From positions 1 to 64,000 of the forward strand of contig JASMDC010000017.1 of assembly GCA_030753015.1 (NCBI GenBank): a stretch of 64,000 nucleotides of DNA, read 5' to 3'. This document shows positions 52,872 through 60,105 of the stretch, in pieces. The position numbers were made by a program, and so were the translations under genes. The stretch's first letter is position 1. Each line of letters begins with the position of its first letter. The notes below the pieces were generated by a model. It was given only the letters and a program-made list of their open reading frames with translations. It searched no databases and was not told the DNA's origin. This DNA is from Candidatus Undinarchaeales archaeon. GTDB taxonomy: Archaea > SpSt-1190 > JASMDC01.

Positions 52872-53731
52872 CCGGTCGCTTTCGCGATCCGCTTGGCGAA
52901 GTCCTTTACCTCTTGATGGGACGGCATGGCCTCGCGGGGAAGACGTTTGCGGGAAAAACCCACATGCATGTATGACTTACACTCGATATAGGTCGGTTCG
53001 GCCTTCTTGATGAGCTGGGCGTAGCCCTCGGGATTGGTCATGTTATGTCCCTTGACCAAGGTGAGCCTGATGACCGTCCTGCAGCGGAACGACGGGAGCT
53101 TCTCGAGGCTCTCGTTCAGCCGGTCCCAGGAAGAAGCGTCCATGGGCCTGTCCATGGCAAGGTACCGTTCACGGTCAGGGGCGTCGAGGGATATGTAGAG
53201 CTGGGTCGGTTCCGTGAACGTGGGGAGCCGGTCCGGCCGAGTGCCGTTCGTGACCAGAAATGTAGTGATCCCGCGGTTGTGGAACTCGAATATGAGGTCG
53301 TCGATCCGGCTGTAGAGTGTGGGCTCGCCCGCAAGTGAGATGGCGGCGTTGCGGGGGCTGAACGACTCCTCCAAACGGTCCTTATCGACTTCGTCAAGTC
53401 CTTTGAACCCTATGAGCAGCTTGCGCTGGGCGGCTATCGCTCCGTCCACGATGTCCTTGGGCTCGTCCACATCCTCGTCCATCTCACCCCCCAGTGTGTT
53501 CTCCACGGGGCGCCAGCAGAGGAGACATTGGTGGTTGCACCACCCGACCGCAGGGGTCATCTGGAGGCAGCGGTGGCTCTCGATCCCGTAGAATTTCTGC
53601 TTGTAGCACACTCGACCTTCTCGAATCGAGCGTTTCGTCCAGTGGCAGGTCTTGACCGCTGAGTGCTTGCCGATCACCGCGTAATGGTGCTTGATGAGCA
53701 GTTCACGAAGCTCGGGGGTGAGCTCGGGCAT
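52820..53731 (-). CDS. taw1: tRNA 4-demethylwyosine synthase (Taw1/TYW1)
   Basis: The 303-residue radical SAM enzyme forms the tricyclic base of wyosine derivatives at G37 of tRNA-Phe from pyruvate. Two clusters are readable: C65, C69 and C72 (CNHQCLLC) for the radical SAM cluster, and C29, C42 and C55 for the second 4Fe-4S cluster; the 13/13/10/4/3 spacing is that of Taw1. ATG 53731 is chosen; the open frame to 53863 is low-complexity Pro/Arg. Wyosine synthesis is restricted to archaea and eukaryotes. Confidence 0.93.
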   Translation of the reverse strand: MPELTPELRELLIKHHYAVIGKHSAVKTCHWTKRSIREGRVCYKQKFYGIESHRCLQMTPAVGWCNHQCLLCWRPVENTLGGEMDEDVDEPKDIVDGAIAAQRKLLIGFKGLDEVDKDRLEESFSPRNAAISLAGEPTLYSRIDDLIFEFHNRGITTFLVTNGTRPDRLPTFTEPTQLYISLDAPDRERYLAMDRPMDASSWDRLNESLEKLPSFRCRTVIRLTLVKGHNMTNPEGYAQLIKKAEPTYIECKSYMHVGFSRKRLPREAMPSHQEVKDFAKRIAKATGYEIKDEQEASRVVLLS

Positions 53732-53744
53732 GATATCTTGGGGT

Positions 53745-53930
53745 GGAGGGCACACTTTTGAATGTTTGGAAAACTGGGCAGAACAAGGCAGCGGCGAGCG
53801 CGTGACCGGCGCCCGCCGCCGCGGGTTGGGAGGGGGAGGGAGCAAAGCTCCCGGACGGACCATCGTCGCCTTCCCCTACGGGCGACTCCCCTTCAGCGCG
53901 GACTGCCAGCACGCTTTCGGGGGTCCTTGA
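53745..53930. other. GC-rich structured intergenic segment, candidate ncRNA
   Basis: The segment holds several strong inverted repeats: GCGGCG with CGCCGC (about 53790-53820), GGGAGC-AAA-GCTCCC (53838-53852) and GTCGCC with GGCGAC around a 10-nt loop (53865-53886). A short T-run follows on the plus strand (53935-53939). GC content is higher than in neighbouring genes and no frame is convincing. It could be a structured RNA (strand uncertain) or the leader of taw1. It does not show the conserved bases of RNase P or SRP RNA. Confidence 0.35.
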
Positions 53931-53938
53931 CACCTTTT

Positions 53939-55009
53939 TCACTCGTGGATCTTCTGGACCTGCTCCTTGGCACGGAGGCGTTTCATGTCGCGAACGACAT
54001 CGGACAGTTCACGCACGTTCTCCGCGATCGTTGGGAAGATCCGCTGGAGCACACGCTGGAGCGCATTGATCTGGGCGCCCACGCCCTCAAGCTCCTTGCT
54101 GTACTCCTCCAAGCGCACGGTGGAGTGCTCCTGCAGTTCCACATAGCGCGACTTGAGCTCGGCCAGTTCCTCACGGATCTCGGCCATGCTCTCGTGCAGG
54201 TCGGTGCGGAAGGACTCGAGATCCTCGATGCGGACTTCAGCTTCCTTCCATTTCTCGTCCACGATCTTCTCTACCAAGGCCTCGATATTTCGTCCACCGG
54301 GAGCTCCGGGGCCTCCCATGTCGGGTCCCATTCCCGGTGGTCCCATTCCTGGCGGTCCGCCCATTCCTGGCGGTCCGCCCATTCCTGGTGGCCCCATTCC
54401 CGGTGGCCCCATTCCCGGTGGTCCCATTCCTGGTGGTCCCATTCCTGGTGGTCCCATTCCTGGTGGCCCCATCCCAGGTGGTCCCATTCCTGGTGGCCCC
54501 ATCCCAGGTGGTCCCATTCCTGGTGGTCCCATGTCCATCCCTGGTGGTCCCATCCCTGGTGGTCCCATTCCTGGTGGTCCCATGTCCATCCCCGGTGGTC
54601 CCATTCCTGGTGGTCCCATCCCTGGTGGCCCCATACCGGGGGGTCCCATTCCTGGCGGACCCATACCGGGCGGTCCCATATCCATTCCTGGCGGTCCCAT
54701 CCCCGGCGGTCCCATCCCTGGTGGACCCATACCGGGCGGCCCCATTCCTGGTGGTCCTCCCGGGGGTCCCATTCCTGGGGGCCCCATCCCTGGTTGCCCC
54801 ATACCTGGCGGTCCCATTCCTGGTGCTCCTCCCATACCCATTTTCATGTCTGCTTGCTGCATTGCAGCTTGGATATCATCAGGTGTGAATCCCTCTTGAG
54901 AGAGGTTCTGAAAGATCACGTTGTCGGGCATTCCCTGCGAGCGCATGTTAACGACCTCGTTGACAGGAGGTCCCTTTTTCCCGAGGAATTTACCCAGAAG
55001 CGAGTCCAT
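53939..55009 (-). CDS. Soluble protein with helical module, GPPGM repeats and coiled coil
   Basis: The 356-residue protein starts with a version of the shared helical module (about 13-50, RSQGMPDNVIFQNLSQEG). About 35 copies of GPPGM follow (about 58-235), interrupted by GPPGMDM units, then a charged coiled coil (about 245-350). The period is five residues, so it is not a collagen G-x-y repeat and should not form a triple helix. No signal or membrane segment is present, so it is cytoplasmic. It lies 2 nt from a second coiled-coil gene upstream of the secretion ATPase, and the two may form a motor accessory. The DNA repeat is prone to slippage. Confidence 0.75.
   Translation of the reverse strand: MDSLLGKFLGKKGPPVNEVVNMRSQGMPDNVIFQNLSQEGFTPDDIQAAMQQADMKMGMGGAPGMGPPGMGQPGMGPPGMGPPGGPPGMGPPGMGPPGMGPPGMGPPGMDMGPPGMGPPGMGPPGMGPPGMGPPGMGPPGMDMGPPGMGPPGMGPPGMDMGPPGMGPPGMGPPGMGPPGMGPPGMGPPGMGPPGMGPPGMGPPGMGPPGMGGPPGMGGPPGMGPPGMGPDMGGPGAPGGRNIEALVEKIVDEKWKEAEVRIEDLESFRTDLHESMAEIREELAELKSRYVELQEHSTVRLEEYSKELEGVGAQINALQRVLQRIFPTIAENVRELSDVVRDMKRLRAKEQVQKIHE
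54301..54833 (-). repeat. Tandem repeat encoding GPPGM units
   Basis: About 35 near-identical 15-bp units (consensus on the plus strand CCCATTCCTGGTGGT) encode the GPPGM stretch. Third positions vary among units, so selection acts on protein rather than DNA. Length variation between strains is expected. Long plus-strand frames across it are shadows. Confidence 0.85.
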
Positions 55010-55011
55010 GG

Positions 55012-55425
55012 TTACTTGCGCTCCTCCACGATATTTCTGGCGATTCGCTCAACATCGGCCGAGGTGAGGATGTTGGCGGGGTTGACGAGGTCGATGAAGC
55101 TCTCGAGCTCAAGAAGTTTCCCGCGAGGGGCGAACTTCTGCATCTCGACGCGCATGAGCTTGAGCTCCTTGATGATGCGACCGATCTGGTCGCGCAATTC
55201 TTCAGTGGCGATTGTGACGTTCTTGAGGTGACTGGCCGTCTTTTTGGACTCTTCCATGTAGTTGTTGTTGAGCATCTCAAGGTCGCCGGAAACCTTCTTG
55301 ATCCGGTCCTCGAGCATACGGATGCGGCGGCTGTTGGAGATAGCTGTCTTGGACGCCTCGTTGATGGCGTTCATCAGCTGGGGGTCGGCTCCGCCCCCCA
55401 TGAACCGGCCCATGTCTAATGGCAC
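55012..55425 (-). CDS. Coiled-coil protein next to secretion ATPase
   Basis: The 137-residue protein is helical: a Gly-rich start, then a long coiled coil (about 20-100), and a compact tail LLELESFIDLVNPANILT with ADVERIARNIVEE. This tail resembles those of small proteins that accompany ArlI-type ATPases in some archaea. It is coded divergently from the ATPase gene (140 nt apart) and just before the GPPGM gene. AGGAGGT lies 9 nt before GTG 55425; ATG 55413 is an alternative. It is a possible cytoplasmic accessory of the filament motor. Confidence 0.65.
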   Translation of the reverse strand: MPLDMGRFMGGGADPQLMNAINEASKTAISNSRRIRMLEDRIKKVSGDLEMLNNNYMEESKKTASHLKNVTIATEELRDQIGRIIKELKLMRVEMQKFAPRGKLLELESFIDLVNPANILTSADVERIARNIVEERK

Positions 55426-55564
55426 TGTGGCTATACCTCCTGCTACTCTTTTACTTTACATTACTAATAAAGGTTAGCAGTTTCGATTCCTGGTGCCCGT
55501 TCCCGGTGCTTGTAGCCATCCTTTATAATACAGGAAGAACACTACTTCTACTAGAGGAGAGACC

Positions 55565-57868
55565 ATGGTTCGTCCGGCGGTGGCCTGCTGCGAGTTCGAG
55601 CTCGTGGGCGAGGAGAGCGGTGAGGACACGATCCGCGTGAACTGTGTGGGGTGTCCCTACGGTTCATCCCTCGAGGACAGCGAGGTCTGCATGCTCAGGA
55701 CCATGAACAAGCTCTCCCAGGTGCGGACCGCGAGCCGGGTGATCCTGGCCGAGCGTCGGCTCTATGAGTACGGTCAGAACCAGACCGCCATGCTCAAGGA
55801 GATCATTCGTGTTATCGAGCAGATCCGCGCCACGCCCCAGCTCTTCAGCCCGGCGATGATGGGCACCAACAACATCCGCTGCACTCGGTGCTTCCCGGCG
55901 CGCTTCCGCTACATGCAGACCATGGTCACCGACACCCTACGCCGGGACCCGGTCTCCGCCTACGTGGACATGCGCAGGACCATCCGACACGAGGAGATGT
56001 ACGTCAAGAAGGAGGTGGGCGAGTGCCAGGCATGCACGGCCTACTACGTCTCTCGGGTGCTCAAGGTGGTACTCAACCTGTTTGAGGGCCTTCACCTCAT
56101 CCGGGGATTGAAGCCCTATCTCGAGGGCCACCGCGAGGGCGACCGGAGCATCTATCAGAAGGTGCTCAAGCCGGCCATCCGCCCCAACTTCATGCTCACG
56201 CGCATGATGGCGGACTTCCCTCAGGATGCAGAGGAGGTGGATAGTTACAAGGTACCGGGCGACATCAAGGTCACCATCCTGAAGGTCCCCGGCGCGGTCC
56301 GCTTTATTTATCATACAATGCCTCCCGAGCTCAGGCTCTCCGAGGACGAGTTCAGTGTCCTCGATATGGCCCGGCAGGTATTGGCCGCCCACAATCCCGA
56401 GAGCGCCGAGCTGCTGGACCCGGAGCGCATGCGCACCACCTTCCTCGACATATCCAAGGACCTCATCAGCGAGTTCGCGCTGCGCGAGCAGATCCAGTTC
56501 GACAGGGATCGGTTGGACGTGCTCTCCGAGGTGCTCACCCGCGAGACAACCGGGTACGGTATCCTAGAGGTCATGCTCGCCGACGAACGGGCACAGGACC
56601 TGTCGGTGAACGCGCCGCCCGGGGAGCTGCCGGTGTTCATCTTTCACGCTGACTTCGAGGACATGGAGTCCAACATCATCCCCACACGCGAGGAGGTGGA
56701 GAGCTGGGCCGCCCGCATGCGTCTATCGTCCGGCCGCCCCCTGGACCAGGCCAATCCCATTCTCGACACGTCCATCGAGCTGCCCTTCGCCCGCGCACGT
56801 GTGTGCGCAGTCACCCGCTCGTTGTCAGCCTATGGGCTGGCCTTCTCCATTCGGCGTCACCGGGACAATCCCTGGACCCATCCCCTGTTCATGAAGGTGA
56901 AGATGATCAACGCCCTCGGGTGTGGGCTGATGTCCTTCTTCATCGACGGCGCCCGCACCATGCTCATATGCGGTACCCGCGGCTCGGGGAAGTCGGCGTT
57001 CCTCGGCTCGAACCTAATTGAGATCATGCGGCGTTATCGCATCATCACCATTGAGGACACCCTGGAGCTGCCTACGGTGTTCATGCGCAAGTTGGGGTTC
57101 AACATCCTCTCCATGAAGGTGGGCTCGGCGGTGGGCGGGGCATCCAGCTCCGAGCTGACGCCCGCTGACGGCATCCGGTCGTCCCTGCGTCTTGGCGACT
57201 CGGCCCTCATCCTGGGCGAGGTGCGCTCACTTGAGACGCTCGCACTTTACGAGGCCATGCGGGTCGGCGCGGCGGCCAACGTGGTGGCGGGGACCATCCA
57301 CGGCGACAGCCCCTTCGGTGTGTTCGACCGTGTGGTCAACGACCTGGGGGTTCCCAAGACATCTTTCAAGGCGACCGACATAATCGTGTTCGTACGCCCC
57401 ATCCGCTCAGCGGACGGGCTGCACAAGCTTCGGCGCGTCACCGAGATCGTGGAGGTTGGCAAGGAATGGGTGGACGATCCCGAGCGGGAGAACGCCTTTC
57501 ATACCCTCATGGAGTACGACACCAAGAAGGATGAGATGATTCCCACCTCCACCCTCATCGACGGCGAGTCGGAGGCCATCTCGGCCATATCCGGAACGGT
57601 CAAGGAGTGGGTGGGCAACTTCGATGCCGTATGGGCTAACATCGAGATGCGCGCCGAGTACAAGCGACGTATTCTCGACTACGTGACCAGGGCGAAGCTG
57701 CCACAGCTTCTCGAGGCGCCTTTCGTGGTGAGATGCAACGACATGTTCCACATCCTAGTGGGCGAGGTGACCGACGAGCTGGGGAGCGCTGTCCCGGACG
57801 AGGTGCTCGGACGCTGGACCCTGTGGCTCCGCAAGGCGATCAAGGAGGAGCGGACCCGAAAGAAGTGA
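55565..57868 (+). CDS. Type IV filament/secretion ATPase (TadA/GspE family)
   Basis: The 767-residue ATPase powers assembly of type IV filaments or secretion. The C-terminal half has Walker A GTRGSGKS (470-477), an Asp box (TIEDTLELP), Walker B LILGEVRS and the His box (AGTIHGDS). The N-terminal half has two or three CxxC pairs (C27/C30, CTRC near 104, CQAC near 156), probably zinc-binding, and is longer than in TadA. GAGGAGAG sits before ATG 55565 and TTTATAAT about 38 nt upstream. The platform gene follows after 4 nt. No archaellin, ArlH or ArlG was seen, so this is not an archaellum operon. Confidence 0.88.
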   Translation: MVRPAVACCEFELVGEESGEDTIRVNCVGCPYGSSLEDSEVCMLRTMNKLSQVRTASRVILAERRLYEYGQNQTAMLKEIIRVIEQIRATPQLFSPAMMGTNNIRCTRCFPARFRYMQTMVTDTLRRDPVSAYVDMRRTIRHEEMYVKKEVGECQACTAYYVSRVLKVVLNLFEGLHLIRGLKPYLEGHREGDRSIYQKVLKPAIRPNFMLTRMMADFPQDAEEVDSYKVPGDIKVTILKVPGAVRFIYHTMPPELRLSEDEFSVLDMARQVLAAHNPESAELLDPERMRTTFLDISKDLISEFALREQIQFDRDRLDVLSEVLTRETTGYGILEVMLADERAQDLSVNAPPGELPVFIFHADFEDMESNIIPTREEVESWAARMRLSSGRPLDQANPILDTSIELPFARARVCAVTRSLSAYGLAFSIRRHRDNPWTHPLFMKVKMINALGCGLMSFFIDGARTMLICGTRGSGKSAFLGSNLIEIMRRYRIITIEDTLELPTVFMRKLGFNILSMKVGSAVGGASSSELTPADGIRSSLRLGDSALILGEVRSLETLALYEAMRVGAAANVVAGTIHGDSPFGVFDRVVNDLGVPKTSFKATDIIVFVRPIRSADGLHKLRRVTEIVEVGKEWVDDPERENAFHTLMEYDTKKDEMIPTSTLIDGESEAISAISGTVKEWVGNFDAVWANIEMRAEYKRRILDYVTRAKLPQLLEAPFVVRCNDMFHILVGEVTDELGSAVPDEVLGRWTLWLRKAIKEERTRKK

Positions 57869-57872
57869 TGCC

Positions 57873-60053
57873 ATGGCGGACCCACCGAAGCCTGAAGGAA
57901 GGACCATCGGGGCGGGTTCGTACTCCATCAACATGAACGAGCTCGATCAGGTCTACAACAAGTACAAGCAAGGTCCCCAGGTCCCTTTGGGCTGGGGCGC
58001 TGGTCAGCAGCAGAACACGGGGTTCGAGCGGTCTCGCTCCTTCCAGATCTTCAAGGAGGAGGAGTCCGTGCACATGGACAATCCCATCGAGAACGCCTAC
58101 CGGATGGCCGGGCAGTACATCCCCATCGAGGCGCCGCCCGAGATCGCTACCTTCCTCAACAACAGCCTGAAGATGTCCGGATTGCGGATCACGGCCAACG
58201 ACGTCATGGCCCTGGCCATCGGGATCCTTATGGTAACGTTCGTCATCGGGTTCGCCATCATCGCCGTGCCCTTCATGTGCAAGGACACGGGCATAGGCAC
58301 GAAGTGCTACTCTTTGGGCGACCAGTCGGGGCTTGCAGGCATCACCGCGATCATGGCCCCCATCGTTTTTGCTATAGCCATCATCCTCTACCCCATGTTC
58401 CGCACCACGGTGGCCAAGGTGCATATCGCAGGTACAGCGCCGCTGGCCGTGCTGTATATAGTCATCTACCTGCGCTCCTCGCCGAGCCTCGAGTCGGCGG
58501 TGGCGTTCTCCGCAAAGAACGTGACCGGTCCGCTGGGCGACGAGCTCAAGCATCTCCAGTGGGGGGTGGCGACGCGCGAGTTCCCTGACACCCAGCAGGC
58601 CCTGGTGCAGTTCAGCGAGAAGGTGCAGGACTGGGCGCCGGGCATCTCCGATGCCTTCTATCTCATAGCCGGTTCGACCCAGCAGCCTACGCCTGAGAAG
58701 CGGGTAGAGATGCTCGATAAAGCGGTCAATGGCGCCCTCACGTCCACCCGCCACACCATGCAGCAGTTCGGTCGCTCGCTCCAGATGCCCGCCATCGTGG
58801 TGAACGCCCTGGGTATCCTGCTACCGGTCATGGGGCTCGTGATGGCCCCCATCGTCACGATCATGCTCTCTGACGGCGGAGGTGTGGATATAACCCTCGC
58901 TGTGCTCTATAATGTCATCCTACCGGCGATCATCCTGATGATCATCTACGTCCTGGGGAGCCGTCGTCCGGGCTCGTTCTCCAGTGTCGACGTGTCAAAG
59001 CATCCCGACGCCCCCAAGCCGGGCTGCTACAGGCTCTCGATGGGTAGCTCGACCTATGACATCCCACTGCTCCCCATCTCACTGCTGATATTTGTCCTGG
59101 GCGCGGCCTACAGCGGTGCCTTCCTTATCAACGAGTACGTGCTCGGATCCGGCGCTGACGCGACCGCGCTCCAGGATGCGACCCGGGCCTTCCAGACCAT
59201 GCCCATCATCGTATGCTCAGGTTTGGCCATCGGTATCTACGGGATCGGCATGTCCTCGCAGCGCATGTCCATCCGCAACCACATCAAGGACACTGAGAAG
59301 GAGTTCTCCTCGGCCCTATACCAACTTGGGAACATCATGAACCAGGGCCAACCCTTCGAGATCGCCGTCACTCGTGCGGGGGAGATCATGTCCACGTCGG
59401 TCATGCGGCCGTTCCTGTTGTCCATCGCCCGCAACATCCAGCAGCTGGGCATGCCCTTGCACCAGGCCGTGTACGATCCTGAGTACGGCGCCCTGCGATA
59501 CTGCCCTTCAGACCTGGTGGCCAACGTGCTGGAGATCGTCTTGGATTCCACCAAGCGGGGAGTGCGCATTGCGGCCACGACCACCATGAACATCGCCACC
59601 TACCTGGACAACATCGAGGAGGTGTCCACCGAGATCGAGGGCCTGCTCTCCGAGTCCATGTCCAGCATGAAGTTCCAGGCCTACCTCCTCGCCCCCGTGG
59701 TGTGCGGAATCATCGTCGGGCTCTCGCAGATGATCACGGGTATCCTTGCAGGTGTTGGGCAGAAGGTGGACGAAGGCGGCCTGGGAGGTCAGATGTCGGG
59801 CGGCGGGATGGGTGGTGCCTTCAGCGCCGAGAACGCAGTGCCCCCCGACCGGCTTCAGCTCATCGTCGGCATCTACATCGTCCAGCTACTGTCCATCCTC
59901 GGCTACTTCTGTGCCCTCCTAGAGAGCGGGCCCAATGACACGGTGGCCATGTACCAGAGCATAGGGCAGACGGTGCTCATAGGTACTATTGTGTACAGCT
60001 CCGTCTGCATCGTCACCACACTGGTGTTCGCCGGGATGGCCACGTTCGTTTAG
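57873..60053 (+). CDS. Type IV filament platform protein (TadC/ArlJ-like)
   Basis: The 726-residue protein has about nine or ten transmembrane helices in two groups, with the cytoplasmic domains of T2SSF/TadC proteins. Examples are FSSALYQLGNIMNQGQPFEIAV near residue 480 and SSMKFQAYLLAPVV near 600. It sits in the membrane and couples the ATPase to filament growth. Two TadC-like units appear fused, as in ArlJ-type proteins. The ATPase gene ends 4 nt upstream. The Cys-rich exoprotein follows with its own TATA box. Confidence 0.85.
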   Translation: MADPPKPEGRTIGAGSYSINMNELDQVYNKYKQGPQVPLGWGAGQQQNTGFERSRSFQIFKEEESVHMDNPIENAYRMAGQYIPIEAPPEIATFLNNSLKMSGLRITANDVMALAIGILMVTFVIGFAIIAVPFMCKDTGIGTKCYSLGDQSGLAGITAIMAPIVFAIAIILYPMFRTTVAKVHIAGTAPLAVLYIVIYLRSSPSLESAVAFSAKNVTGPLGDELKHLQWGVATREFPDTQQALVQFSEKVQDWAPGISDAFYLIAGSTQQPTPEKRVEMLDKAVNGALTSTRHTMQQFGRSLQMPAIVVNALGILLPVMGLVMAPIVTIMLSDGGGVDITLAVLYNVILPAIILMIIYVLGSRRPGSFSSVDVSKHPDAPKPGCYRLSMGSSTYDIPLLPISLLIFVLGAAYSGAFLINEYVLGSGADATALQDATRAFQTMPIIVCSGLAIGIYGIGMSSQRMSIRNHIKDTEKEFSSALYQLGNIMNQGQPFEIAVTRAGEIMSTSVMRPFLLSIARNIQQLGMPLHQAVYDPEYGALRYCPSDLVANVLEIVLDSTKRGVRIAATTTMNIATYLDNIEEVSTEIEGLLSESMSSMKFQAYLLAPVVCGIIVGLSQMITGILAGVGQKVDEGGLGGQMSGGGMGGAFSAENAVPPDRLQLIVGIYIVQLLSILGYFCALLESGPNDTVAMYQSIGQTVLIGTIVYSSVCIVTTLVFAGMATFV

Positions 60054-60105
60054 GGCGGCCTCGGCGCAGGATTTATATATTGCACGCGCCTCCTCTTCTA
60101 TCGAG

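Noticed and set aside
53745-53930. RNase P RNA or SRP RNA
   Set aside because: The conserved core bases of either RNA could not be found on either strand, and the segment is too short for archaeal SRP RNA.
54301-54833. CRISPR array
   Set aside because: The 15-bp units are contiguous without spacers and are codon-varied protein repeats.
54301-54833. Collagen triple-helix domain
   Set aside because: Glycine falls at positions 1 and 4 of a five-residue period, not every third residue.
54153-54899. Long plus-strand reading frames rich in PGGP
   Set aside because: They are the reverse-strand shadow of the GPPGM repeat; the minus-strand frame has module, coiled coil and correct neighbours.
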